From the NCBI GenBank assembly GCA_024698925.1, contig JAILQO010000016.1, positions 1 to 42,279 on the forward strand: a stretch of 42,279 nt of DNA, given 5' to 3'. Source of the stretch: Bacteroidaceae bacterium. Its GTDB lineage: Bacteria; Bacteroidota; Bacteroidia; Bacteroidales; Bacteroidaceae. Position 1 is the stretch's first letter. Every line of letters begins with the position of its first letter. The translations under genes were made by a program, and so were the position numbers. This document shows positions 35,313 to 42,279 of the stretch, one piece after another. A model generated the notes under the pieces. It did no database searches. It had not been told where the DNA came from and was given only the letters and a program-made list of their open reading frames with translations.

Positions 35313-36332
35313 TTACATGAGGAACGAGAAGTTGCGGATGTTCTTCAGAGCCACGCCCGTGCCGCGTGCTACGCTGCGTAGCGGATCCTCTGCCACGTGG
35401 AAGGGGATGTTGATTTTGTCTGTGAGTCGCTTGTCCAGACCGCGCAACAGGGCACCACCGCCTGTGAGATAGATACCGTTGTGCACGATATCAGCATAGA
35501 GCTCAGGGGGCGTCTCTTCGAGGGCACTCAGGACAGCAGTCTCAATCTTGGCAATCGTCTTCTCCAGACAGTGCGCGATTTCCTGATAGCAGACGGGAAC
35601 AGCCATAGGCAGCGCCGTAATACGGTTAGGACCATGAACAACGTAGTCCTCAGGGGCATCCTCGCCCAACTCGGAGAGCGCAGAACCTACGTGTATCTTG
35701 ATACGCTCAGCCATGCGTTCGCTGACCTTGACGTTGTGCTGACGAGCCATGTACTCCTGAATGTCAGCGGTGAGGTCGTCACCCGCAATGCGGAGGCTCT
35801 TGTCGGCTACGATACCGCCGAGGGAGATGACGGCAATCTCGGTGCTACCGCCGCCTATATCGACAATCATGTTACCCTGGGGTGCTACCACGTCCAGGCC
35901 GATACCGATGGCAGCAGCCATAGGCTCGTAGATGAGATAGACCTCGCGGCCGCCAGCGTGTTCAGCGCTGTCGCGAACGGCACGCAGTTCTACTTCCGTA
36001 CTGCCGGAGGGGACGCCGATAACCATTCGCATACTGGGCGTAAAGAAGCGATGTCCCACGTTGACCATCTTGATGAGGCCACGCATCATCTGCTCACAGG
36101 CGTTGAAGTCTGCGATGACGCCATCGCGTAGCGGACGGATTGTGCGGATATCGGGGTGTGTCTTTTCGTACATCTGCTTGGCCTTCTCACCCACGGCAAT
36201 CATCTTCTCGCTGTGGCGGTCCAAGGCGACAACCGAAGGCTCGTCAACGGCAATCTTGCCGTCAGCCATAATGATGGTATTGGCCGTCCCAAGGTCAATA
36301 GCAATTTCTTTGGTAAAGGAGAATAATCCCAT
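35313..36332 (-). CDS. mreB: rod-shape-determining protein MreB
   Basis: This is the 339-residue bacterial actin homologue that organises lateral wall growth. It has the phosphate-1 loop DLGTANT (13-19), the phosphate-2 segment DIGGGSTEIAVISLGG and the adenosine segment TGGGALLRGLDKRL. The length is standard. Its ATG is 12 bases after the stop of the short purH, and it is the first of five consecutive cell-shape genes. Confidence 0.97.
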   Translation of the reverse strand: MGLFSFTKEIAIDLGTANTIIMADGKIAVDEPSVVALDRHSEKMIAVGEKAKQMYEKTHPDIRTIRPLRDGVIADFNACEQMMRGLIKMVNVGHRFFTPSMRMVIGVPSGSTEVELRAVRDSAEHAGGREVYLIYEPMAAAIGIGLDVVAPQGNMIVDIGGGSTEIAVISLGGIVADKSLRIAGDDLTADIQEYMARQHNVKVSERMAERIKIHVGSALSELGEDAPEDYVVHGPNRITALPMAVPVCYQEIAHCLEKTIAKIETAVLSALEETPPELYADIVHNGIYLTGGGALLRGLDKRLTDKINIPFHVAEDPLRSVARGTGVALKNIRNFSFLM

Positions 36333-36344
36333 AGTTAATTGATT

Positions 36345-36935
36345 TTACTTTTTGAACCATGCGTTGATGGCAGTGTCGTAGTGGCTGCTAACGCCGAAGG
36401 CGGCTGTGGCGAACTCGCGGCGTTGGGCCAGTGTGGTGACAGCACCTTGTGCATTGAGGATGTCCAGGAGGGGCTTGTACTGCTCCTTGCTGGGGATGAT
36501 GACTACGTCATTGAAATTCTTGGCGCCTGCGCGGATGAGGCTGATGCCGCCTATGTCAATCTTCTCGATGATGTCGGCTTCGCTGGCGCCGCTGGCAACC
36601 GTCTGCTCAAAGGGATAGAGATCTACGATGACGAGGTCAATCTCAGGAATCTCGTACTGTGCCATCTGCTGGCGATCGCCTTCCAATTCGCGGCGACCCA
36701 GGATGCCGCCGAACACCTTGGGGTGCAGCGTCTTTACGCGGCCGCCCAGAATGCTGGGATAGGTGGTGACATCTTCAACCTTCTGGCAGGGGTAGCCCAG
36801 ACTCTCGATGAAAGCCTGTGTGCCGCCGGTGCTGAGGAACTTCACGCCTTCCTCGTTCAATTTCTTGAGGAGCTCTTCCAGTCCATCCTTATGGAAGACA
36901 GAGATGAGCGCAGTCTTTATTTGTTTCTTGTCCAT
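36345..36935 (-). CDS. purH: PurH IMP cyclohydrolase domain only (AICAR formyltransferase domain missing)
   Basis: This 196-residue protein matches the N-terminal IMP cyclohydrolase domain of bifunctional PurH from its first residue, with no loss inside the domain. The catalytic residues known from the avian enzyme have counterparts: Lys68 (GGRVKTLHPK), Tyr107 (DLYPF), Asp127 and Lys139 (EKIDIGGISLIRAGAKN). The usual protein has more than 500 residues, with the AICAR formyltransferase domain following. Here a stop codon comes right after the SSHYDTAI segment, and mreB starts 12 bases later, so the second domain is absent, not frameshifted. The product should close FAICAR to IMP, but the preceding step must be encoded elsewhere or lost. 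It starts two bases after aspC. Confidence 0.85.
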   Translation of the reverse strand: MDKKQIKTALISVFHKDGLEELLKKLNEEGVKFLSTGGTQAFIESLGYPCQKVEDVTTYPSILGGRVKTLHPKVFGGILGRRELEGDRQQMAQYEIPEIDLVIVDLYPFEQTVASGASEADIIEKIDIGGISLIRAGAKNFNDVVIIPSKEQYKPLLDILNAQGAVTTLAQRREFATAAFGVSSHYDTAINAWFKK

Positions 36936-36937
36936 GT

Positions 36938-38131
36938 TTATTTCAGTTTTGCTAATGTTTCCTTAATTCTCTTCATCGCCTCTACGATATTCTCGTCGCT
37001 GGTGGCATAGCTCATGCGGAAACACTCGGGGCTGCCAAAGGCGTCGCCGCCGACGGTAGCCACATGTCCCACCTCCAGGAGGTACATGGCGAAGTCTGTA
37101 CTGTTATTGATGACGCGGTCGCCGTCACGCTTGCCAAAGTAGCTGCTGCACTTGGGGAAGAGGTAGAAGGCGCCCTGCGGGTCGTTCACTTCCAGTCCGG
37201 GAATCTCCTTGGCCAGCTTCACGATGAGGTTCTTGCGGCGCTCGAAAGCCTGACGCATATCCTCTACGCACTGTTGGGAACCGGTGTAGGCGGCTTCTGC
37301 AGCTTTCTGGCTGACAGAGCAGGGGCCGCTGGTGTATTGTCCCTGAAGCTTGTTACAGCCCTTTACGATCCATTCGGGAGCGGCGATGAAACCGATGCGC
37401 CAGCCCGTCATTGCGTAAGCCTTCGAGACACCGTTGATGATGACCACGCGGTCGCGGATGCTCTCGAACTGTGCGATGCTCTCGTGCTTGCCTACATAGT
37501 TGATGTGCTCATAGATCTCATCTGCCAGCACGATGATGTTCTCGTGGCGGGCGATGACCTCTGCCAGACCTTGCAGCTCTTCCTTGCTATAGACGGAACC
37601 TGTGGGGTTCGAGGGAGAGCAGAGGATGAAGGCGCGTGTCTTGGGTGTGATAGCGGCTTCCAGCTGAGCGGGCGTAATCTTGAAGTCCTGCTCGATGGGT
37701 GCGTCGATGAAGACGGGGGTGCCCTCTGCCAGCAGCACCATCTGCGGATAGCTGACCCAGTAGGGAGCAGGAATGATAACCTCATCGCCAGCATTCACCA
37801 GCGCCATAATGGCGTTGCAGACGCTTTGCTTGGCACCGTTGGAGCAGAGGATCTGCGAGGGTGCAAAGGTGAGGCCGTTCTCGTTCTTCAGCTTCTCCAC
37901 GATGGCTTGTTTCAGCGCGGGATAACCGGGGACGGGTGAGTAGCGGGAGTAATTCTCCTCCACCGCACGGATGGCGGCTGCCTTGATGTGGTCGGGCGTG
38001 TTGAAATCAGGCTCGCCGACGCTCATGTTGATCACATCGACGCCCTGAGCCTTCAGTTCGCTGCTACGCTGGCTCATAGCCAGTGTGGCCGAGGGGGCCA
38101 GGCGGTTCAGACGATCGGATAAAGTGTTCAT
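36938..38131 (-). CDS. aspC: class I pyridoxal-phosphate aminotransferase (aspartate aminotransferase type)
   Basis: This 397-residue fold-type I aminotransferase is of the Ib aspartate/prephenate-aminotransferase kind. The PLP Schiff-base lysine is Lys237 in SKAYAMTGWR. Other fixed segments are SVGEPDFNTP, NGAKQSV (phosphate binding), CSPSNPTG, LADEIYEH and the C-terminal FRMSYATS with the carboxylate-binding Arg. It is probably cytoplasmic, moving the amino group between aspartate and 2-oxoglutarate; prephenate is a possible second substrate. It heads the aspC-purH-mreBCD-mrdA-rodA run and has its own -7 box upstream. Confidence 0.9.
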   Translation of the reverse strand: MNTLSDRLNRLAPSATLAMSQRSSELKAQGVDVINMSVGEPDFNTPDHIKAAAIRAVEENYSRYSPVPGYPALKQAIVEKLKNENGLTFAPSQILCSNGAKQSVCNAIMALVNAGDEVIIPAPYWVSYPQMVLLAEGTPVFIDAPIEQDFKITPAQLEAAITPKTRAFILCSPSNPTGSVYSKEELQGLAEVIARHENIIVLADEIYEHINYVGKHESIAQFESIRDRVVIINGVSKAYAMTGWRIGFIAAPEWIVKGCNKLQGQYTSGPCSVSQKAAEAAYTGSQQCVEDMRQAFERRKNLIVKLAKEIPGLEVNDPQGAFYLFPKCSSYFGKRDGDRVINNSTDFAMYLLEVGHVATVGGDAFGSPECFRMSYATSDENIVEAMKRIKETLAKLK

Positions 38132-38156
38132 ATCATTGGGTTTTATGTTTCGTGTG

Positions 38157-38164
38157 CAAAGATA
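38157..38164 (-). promoter_or_regulatory. -7 box of aspC operon
   Basis: TATCTTTG on the minus strand (38164-38157), 25 bases upstream of the aspC ATG. No clear -33 TTTG is found at 19-21 bases. The remaining ribBA-aspC gap is AT-rich with short AAAAGT repeats. Confidence 0.6.
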
Positions 38165-38249
38165 GTGAAAAGTTAAGGACGAAAAGTGAAAAGTAGATAG
38201 TTTTTTTCAAGGAGTCCGTAAATTCCTAATATCTATCAACCGACGTTGC

Positions 38250-39479
38250 TTATTTGTTGAAATGAAGCATGTGTCCCATGCGTTGTTGCTTGGTCTTGAG
38301 GTAGCGTTCGTTGTAGGGATTGGGCTTCACTTCAATGGGTACATTCTCCACAATTTCCAGGCCGTAGGCTTCCAGTCCCACGCGCTTCACGGGGTTGTTG
38401 GTGAGGAGGCGGATTTTGTGGACACCCAGCTGGCGCAGGATCTGTGCACCCACGCCGTAGTCGCGCTCATCCGGGCGGAATCCCAGGTGTACATTGGCCT
38501 CCACGGTGTCCTCGCCCTGCTCCTGCAGTTTGTAGGCTTTCATCTTGTTGAAGAGTCCGATGCCGCGTCCTTCCTGATTCATGTAGAGCAGGATGCCCTT
38601 GCCTTCCTGGTCAATCATCTGCATGGCGCGATGCAGCTGCTCGCCGCAGTCGCAGCGCTGACTGCCGAAGATGTCGCCTGTAGCGCATGAGCTGTGGACA
38701 CGTACCAGAATCGGCTCGTCCGGCTCCCATTCGCCTTTGATGAGCGCCACGTGCTCCAGTCCGTTGGAGATCTGGCGGAAGGTGATGTCGCGGAAATGGC
38801 CGTAGGCGGTGGGCAGATCCACCTCGGGCGCTGCCTCTACCATCTGCTCGCGTTGCAGGCGATAGGCGATGAGGTCGCGGATGGTGATGATCTTGATGCC
38901 GTGCTTGGCAGCTACTTCCTGCAGCTGTGGCATGCGTGCCATCGTGCCGTCAGGATTCAGGATTTCGATGAGGGCGGCAGCAGGCTGCAGTCCGCACAGT
39001 CGTGCCAAATCCACGGCCGCCTCTGTGTGGCCTGCGCGACGCAGCACGCCGCGGTCTTGGGCATACAACGGATTGATGTGTCCTGGGCGCCCGAAGTCGG
39101 CAGCCTTGGCCTCTGGGTTGGCCAGATGGCGGATGGTGGCCGCACGGTCGTTGGCGCTGACGCCTGTGGTGCAGCCCTCCAGCTTATCCACCGTTACGGT
39201 GAACGGTGTGCCCAGCATCGAGGTGTTGTCCTGCACCTGATGCGGCAGTTCCAGCTCCTCGGCCCGACTGATGGTGATGGGTGCGCAGAGCACGCCGCGC
39301 CCCTCGCGGAGCATGAAGTTGACCTTCTCGGGTGTCACCTTCTCGGCGGCGATGATGAAGTCGCCTTCGTTCTCGCGGTCCTCGTCGTCCACGACAATCA
39401 CGAACTTACCCTCCTTGAAGTCCTCCAGGGCTTCGTCGATGGTTGCAAGGGGATAGGTCTCTGGTGTGTTTTGATTCAT
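38250..39479 (-). CDS. ribBA: bifunctional 3,4-dihydroxy-2-butanone-4-phosphate synthase / GTP cyclohydrolase II
   Basis: This 409-residue enzyme catalyses both entry steps of riboflavin synthesis. The N-terminal RibB half has the acidic metal site [11 protein letters not shown] (31-41) and the conserved [12 protein letters not shown] segment. The C-terminal RibA half has the zinc site Cys-(10)-Cys-x-Cys in [20 protein letters not shown], and then NQEGRGIGL. Both halves look intact. It follows lptG by 18 bases and is probably co-transcribed with it. No FMN riboswitch is visible upstream. Confidence 0.96.
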   Translation of the reverse strand: MNQNTPETYPLATIDEALEDFKEGKFVIVVDDEDRENEGDFIIAAEKVTPEKVNFMLREGRGVLCAPITISRAEELELPHQVQDNTSMLGTPFTVTVDKLEGCTTGVSANDRAATIRHLANPEAKAADFGRPGHINPLYAQDRGVLRRAGHTEAAVDLARLCGLQPAAALIEILNPDGTMARMPQLQEVAAKHGIKIITIRDLIAYRLQREQMVEAAPEVDLPTAYGHFRDITFRQISNGLEHVALIKGEWEPDEPILVRVHSSCATGDIFGSQRCDCGEQLHRAMQMIDQEGKGILLYMNQEGRGIGLFNKMKAYKLQEQGEDTVEANVHLGFRPDERDYGVGAQILRQLGVHKIRLLTNNPVKRVGLEAYGLEIVENVPIEVKPNPYNERYLKTKQQRMGHMLHFNK

Positions 39480-39497
39480 ATCGTATATTTTTGTTGT

Positions 39498-41396
39498 TTA
39501 CATTTTCAGTCTCTCACAAATGTACTTGCATTGCTTCTGCAACTGCTCCAGGTCGCGCCACAGACGCAGGCGGTAGCGCCAGATGCGTATCCACAGCACG
39601 ATGCCGATGGGGAACAGGACACCGATGATGGTGTTCAGTGTGGGCTTGCGGAAGGGGCGTGTGTGGGCATCGGGTGCCAGGATGGAAATCTCGTTCAGCG
39701 CGCCGATGATGCGATTGTCGCGGCTGTTGGACAACTCCTCCACGATGGCCTCCAAGCGGTCGCTGAGACCGATGACCGCCGTGTCGGCTTCGTAGCGGAA
39801 GAAGACGCGGAAGTAGTTGGGCATCTTCCACAGGTTGTGGCTCTGCTCGTAAGCTGCGCAGTCCGTGCTGAACTGCTCCAGGATGGGAAGCATCTTGGCG
39901 GCATCCACCTCGTTCATGATCACCTCCTTGCGCACGATGTTGCGCTTCAGTCGGAGTCCGAAGAGCTTGCGGAAGAAGCGCTGGTAGCCCTCTACATTGA
40001 ACACCGCGGAGTCCTGATTGGACTTCCACGTCAGCCACGCGCCGATGGGTGCCAGCACCATCGTGCTCAGCCACAGCCCGAAGGCCACGTCCCACTCGCC
40101 GCTCTTGGCCAGTTTCTCGCCGGAGATGTTCACCATGTAGTAGAAGATGAAGAACACCACCGATACCACCACGGGCACACCCAGTCCGCCCTTGCGGATG
40201 ATGGCGCCGAGTGGTGCGCCGATGAAGAAGAACATCAGGCACGCCAGCGACAGGGCGTATTTCTTGTGCGTCTCCAGTTTGTGGATGCGTAGCTGTCGGT
40301 TATGGTAGTAGCTGTCCTCGCGCATCATCTCTGTCTGCACCTCGCCGCTGCGGACACGGTCCAGCGCCTGGCGCACGGCGCGGTTGCGCTCCTGATCTGT
40401 CAGCGAACTATAGACCGAGTCGTAGTCCAGCGGCTCGTCCACAATGCGCTGTGCCAGCTCTGCGGAGTCTGAGCGCCCCTCCAGTCGTGTGCTCGTCAGG
40501 AACGTATATCCGTACTGCTTGTAGCGGTCACGCCCCACGGAGTCCAGGTAGTGGGCGATGGAATCAACGCCGTGTGCCAGCTGTTTCAGTCCCTTGGTCT
40601 GCGCATTGTCGTTGAAGAGGTTGGCGTCCATGACGCTGAAATTGTTGTCAAAGGGTATCAGATCCACCTCCGTCTTGAACGTCTCGCGCAGGTACGGCAC
40701 CGTGCTCTTGTCCATCGCGCTACCCGTATTCTGCATGTTGCGGAAGCGCTGTCCGTCGTAGAGCGTCAGCTTCAGGTGCATCTGGTCCTCCGTCGCTTGG
40801 ATGCGTCCGGAGTCCGCGATGACCACCTGCGTGTCGTCAAAGCCCGTCCCTTGCGTGTAGATCATGATGCCGTAAAGCATACCTGTTTCCAGGTCCTTGT
40901 GCTCCACGAACAGGTTGTAGCCGGGTATCTCGTTGTAGAAGATGCCTTCGGGGATTTCCAGCTCAGGCGATTTCTGGCGCATGGAATAGAGTAGGGCAGC
41001 CAGCTGTTTGCTGGACTCTGGCGCGATCACATCCTGAAAGTAGAACGAGCCGCCCGTCACGGCCAACGCAAACACCAGCACGGGTCGGAGAATGCGTACC
41101 AGCGGGACGCCTGCGGCCTTCATGGCCAGCAGCTCCAGGCGCTCACCCATGTTGCCGAAGGTAATCAGCGCAGCCAGCAGTAGCGCCAGCGGCAGCGAGA
41201 TAGGCACCAGCGTCATCGCCGCGTAGAAGAAGAACTTGGCCAGCACCTCCATCGACAGGCCCTTGCCGATCAGGTCCTCCACGTAGCGCCACAGGAACTG
41301 CATCATGAAGATAAACAGACAGATAAAGAAGGTCCCCGCAAACAGGAGCGAGAACTGCTTCAAGATGAATATGTCTAATTTCTTAATGATTCGCAT
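39498..41396 (-). CDS. LptF/LptG-family permease (YjgP/YjgQ), long Bacteroidota form
   Basis: This 632-residue membrane protein belongs to the lipopolysaccharide-export ABC permease family, which lifts LPS from the inner membrane to the Lpt bridge. N-terminal helices (about 10-30, 50-75, 95-120) include the family's ERLELLAMKAAGVPLVRILRP segment. A periplasmic beta-jellyroll region follows (about 140-330), then further helices with FFFIGAPLGAIIRKGGLGVP. A C-terminal part of about 170 residues with more hydrophobic segments goes beyond the usual 360-residue protein. The frame extends back to 41471, but ATG 41396 (MRIIKKLDIFILKQF) fits the family. Whether it serves as LptF, LptG or both cannot be told here. 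Confidence 0.9.
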   Translation of the reverse strand: MRIIKKLDIFILKQFSLLFAGTFFICLFIFMMQFLWRYVEDLIGKGLSMEVLAKFFFYAAMTLVPISLPLALLLAALITFGNMGERLELLAMKAAGVPLVRILRPVLVFALAVTGGSFYFQDVIAPESSKQLAALLYSMRQKSPELEIPEGIFYNEIPGYNLFVEHKDLETGMLYGIMIYTQGTGFDDTQVVIADSGRIQATEDQMHLKLTLYDGQRFRNMQNTGSAMDKSTVPYLRETFKTEVDLIPFDNNFSVMDANLFNDNAQTKGLKQLAHGVDSIAHYLDSVGRDRYKQYGYTFLTSTRLEGRSDSAELAQRIVDEPLDYDSVYSSLTDQERNRAVRQALDRVRSGEVQTEMMREDSYYHNRQLRIHKLETHKKYALSLACLMFFFIGAPLGAIIRKGGLGVPVVVSVVFFIFYYMVNISGEKLAKSGEWDVAFGLWLSTMVLAPIGAWLTWKSNQDSAVFNVEGYQRFFRKLFGLRLKRNIVRKEVIMNEVDAAKMLPILEQFSTDCAAYEQSHNLWKMPNYFRVFFRYEADTAVIGLSDRLEAIVEELSNSRDNRIIGALNEISILAPDAHTRPFRKPTLNTIIGVLFPIGIVLWIRIWRYRLRLWRDLEQLQKQCKYICERLKM

Positions 41397-41442
41397 GTGT
41401 CGTACGTGTATGTACGCGTCGCGCCGTGCGCGAAAGCGGCTG

Positions 41443-41474
41443 CAAAGGTAGTGCTTTTTGATGGAAAACACAAA
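41443..41474 (-). promoter_or_regulatory. lptF/G-ribBA promoter
   Basis: On the minus strand TTTG (41474-41471), 20 bases, then TACCTTTG (41450-41443), both exact. The -33 TTTG is formed by the end of the T tract of the tRNA-Pro terminator. The leader is about 40 bases. Confidence 0.85.
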
Positions 41475-41511
41475 AAAAGCCGCGTCTTTTCTTCAAGACA
41501 CGACTTTTTTG
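41472..41511 (-). terminator. intrinsic terminator of tRNA-Pro
   Basis: Arms 41478-41488 and 41495-41505 pair over 11 bp (two G-T pairs) with a 6-base loop. On the minus strand the stem is followed by a T tract at 41478-41472. A run of six T also follows on the plus strand, so it could work both ways. Confidence 0.85.
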
Positions 41512-41513
41512 GT

Positions 41514-41589
41514 TGGTCGGAAAGAGGCGACTCGAACGCCCGACCCCTACGTCCCGAACGTAGTGCGCTACCAACTGCGCTACTTTCCG
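41514..41589 (-). tRNA. tRNA-Pro (anticodon CGG)
   Basis: On the minus strand the acceptor CGGAAAG pairs with CTTTCCG. The D arm is GCGC-AGTTGGTA-GCGC, and the anticodon stem CTACG/CGTAG encloses TTCGGGA, anticodon CGG. The T arm is GGGCG-TTCGAGT-CGCCT. Discriminator A is followed by an encoded CCA (41516-41514). Confidence 0.95.
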
Positions 41590-41620
41590 AACACGCACGA
41601 TATTTTCTCGTTTGCGGGTG

Positions 41621-41651
41621 CAAAGGTACAATATTTTTGGTTAATGGCGAA
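41621..41651 (-). promoter_or_regulatory. tRNA-Pro promoter
   Basis: On the minus strand TTCG (41651-41648), 19 bases, then TACCTTTG (41628-41621), followed by CACCCGCAAA as at the other two tRNA promoters. The tRNA starts 32 bases below the -7 box. Confidence 0.75.
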
Positions 41652-41699
41652 GAAAACGGCCTTTTTTTCGCTATTTTTGCAATATTTTTGCACAAAACC

Positions 41700-41730
41700 T
41701 TGCAGGATTCGCGAAAAAGCTCTACCTTTG
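41700..41730 (+). promoter_or_regulatory. tRNA-Phe promoter
   Basis: TTG (41700-41702), 20 bases, then TACCTTTG (41723-41730). The tRNA begins at 41756. It is divergent from the tRNA-Pro promoter. Confidence 0.85.
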
Positions 41731-41755
41731 CACCCGCAAATCGCAAAACGATGCT

Positions 41756-41828
41756 GGTGTCATAGCTCAGTTGGTAGAGCAAAGGACTGAAAATCCTTGT
41801 GTCCCCGGTTCGATTCCTGGTGACACCA
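41756..41828 (+). tRNA. tRNA-Phe (anticodon GAA)
   Basis: The acceptor GGTGTCA pairs with TGACACC. The D arm is GCTC-AGTTGGTA-GAGC, and the anticodon stem AAGGA/TCCTT encloses CTGAAAA, anticodon GAA. The T arm is CCCGG-TTCGATT-CCTGG, whose middle pair is a C-T mismatch. Discriminator A is followed by CAG, so CCA is not encoded, unlike the other two tRNAs here. Confidence 0.93.
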
Positions 41829-41832
41829 CAGA

Positions 41833-41868
41833 CCCTAATTGATTCTCAATCAGTTAGGGTTTTTCTTT
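41833..41868 (+). terminator. intrinsic terminator of tRNA-Phe
   Basis: Arms 41833-41844 and 41848-41859 form a 12-bp stem (one T-G pair) with a 3-base loop, then TTTTTCTTTT. It starts four bases after the tRNA. Confidence 0.9.
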
Positions 41869-42001
41869 TGTCCACAAGCAAAGAGAACAGGTGCCTCATA
41901 GATGACCATATAGGAACAATATCAGTACGACTGACAACCTGTTCAGGTATTTGACTGTCAACTACATCAGGAACTAAACACCGAAATCAGGAAAAAACAC
42001 T
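41869..42001. other. non-coding stretch after tRNA-Phe
   Basis: No gene is seen here. An 8-bp inverted repeat GAACAGGT (41886-41893) and ACCTGTTC (41938-41945) and an imperfect TTGACTGTCAA palindrome are the only structures. No copy of the tRNA-Phe 3' end, which would mark an integrated element, was found. Confidence 0.5.
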
Positions 42002-42162
42002 GTTTTGTTACAGTGTTACAGTGTTACAGTTCAAAAATTATTAACAAAAAACCGAAAATCAAATCTATATATATAAATATATATATATTTATATATATAG
42101 AATTTTTTGCGTTTTTGAATTTTTTAAAATCGAACTGTAACACTGTAACACTGTAACAAAAC
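42002..42162. repeat. 161-bp inverted-repeat structure with 8-bp iterons and central AT palindrome
   Basis: The arms 42002-42032 and 42132-42162 are perfect 31-base reverse complements. The left arm holds three exact tandem copies of GTTACAGT (42007-42030), and the right arm holds three of ACTGTAAC (42134-42157). Between them lies a perfect 36-base AT palindrome (42065-42100, TATATA-rich) in otherwise AT-rich DNA. It lies between the tRNA-Phe terminator and a rightward promoter. It could be a multi-site operator, a replication-origin-like element or a cruciform-forming element. No flanking target duplication was seen. Confidence 0.9.
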
Positions 42163-42225
42163 TTTCATGCACGACTAAGTCTTAAAATATTTAACACTTG
42201 AAAAGCGAAAAAAGTTCGAAAAACA

Positions 42226-42258
42226 TTCGTTAACCGCAATGTCCAAGTTGTATCTTTG
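42226..42258 (+). promoter_or_regulatory. promoter of a gene beyond the right edge
   Basis: TTCG (42226-42229), 21 bases, then TATCTTTG (42251-42258), followed by CAACG. No start codon for a long frame is reached before the window ends, so the gene it serves is not visible. The iteron structure lies about 65 bases upstream. Confidence 0.65.
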
Positions 42259-42279
42259 CAACGTCTTAAGACAATTGAG

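Noticed and set aside
38132..39497. FMN riboswitch ahead of ribBA
   Set aside because: The gap between lptF/G and ribBA is only 18 bases, too short for the aptamer, and no conserved FMN-element segments are seen.
38694..40292. 532-codon plus-strand frame opposite ribBA and lptF/G
   Set aside because: It runs antisense across two well-supported genes and their gap. Its composition (long Leu/Val/Ala/His/Asp runs) is what reverse reading of these codons gives.
41869..42001. Integrated element at the tRNA-Phe 3' end
   Set aside because: No integrase gene and no repeated copy of the tRNA 3' end was found in the visible 450 bases. The right side is outside the window, so this stays open but unsupported.
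42007..42157. CRISPR array at the GTTACAGT repeats
   Set aside because: The repeats are 8 bases, directly tandem and inverted between arms, with no spacers and no cas genes.

Overview
The window reads as chromosomal DNA of a Bacteroidales bacterium, most likely Prevotella-like. Nearly every transcription unit that stands apart starts at a Bacteroidota-type promoter (TTTG or TTG, 17-21 bases, then TAnnTTTG, usually TATCTTTGC or TACCTTTGC). Start codons lack Shine-Dalgarno sequences. The genes include typical Bacteroidota families: a TonB-dependent receptor, a CarboxypepD_reg/OMP beta-barrel protein, a calycin-like lipoprotein, a long LptF/G permease, and GH95 and GH105 enzymes. There are no insertion sequences, phage genes, CRISPR arrays or rRNAs. 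Three tRNA genes are present (Gln-CTG, Pro-CGG, Phe-GAA).

Layout. 1-4.7 kb (minus): dnaE, trxA and a small acidic protein. 4.8-9.4 kb (plus): psd, pssA and pyrH (phosphatidylethanolamine synthesis and UMP kinase), then a secreted GH95 glycosidase. 9.4-10.4 kb (minus): birA and tRNA-Gln. 10.5-13.7 kb (plus): rsfS-ftsH-cdsA. 13.8-16.8 kb: a large outer-membrane beta-barrel protein with a Gly/Arg-rich tail. 17.0-18.6 kb: gpmI. 18.6-21.8 kb: a modular GH105-type enzyme. 21.8-25.1 kb: a TonB-dependent receptor divergent from a calycin-like lipoprotein, with a symmetric inverted repeat between their promoters. 25.2-26.7 kb (minus): frr-rsgA. 26.9-30.6 kb (plus): a four-gene unit of VTC-domain protein, DUF4956 membrane protein, DUF2490 predicted beta-barrel and Cthe_2159-like lipoprotein. 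30.7-41.4 kb (minus): lptG-ribBA, then aspC-purH(N-terminal domain only)-mreB-mreC-mreD-mrdA-rodA, which links an aminotransferase and a purine gene to the cell-elongation machinery. 41.5-41.9 kb: tRNA-Pro (minus) and tRNA-Phe (plus). 41.9-42.3 kb: a non-coding region with a 161-bp perfect-arm inverted repeat built from 8-bp iterons around an AT palindrome, then a promoter pointing out of the window.

The most interesting items are: (1) the VTC-DUF4956-DUF2490-Cthe_2159 operon, which looks like an envelope-spanning polymer (perhaps polyphosphate) synthesis and display system; (2) the iteron and AT-palindrome structure at the right edge; (3) a PurH that contains only a complete IMP cyclohydrolase domain; (4) the symmetric operator candidate between the receptor and lipoprotein genes; (5) two tRNA promoters that agree at 39 of 42 positions, and a recurring TTTGC-N4-GCAAA inverted repeat built on the -7 box. 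Functional calls rest on reading the translated proteins by eye; no database search was possible.
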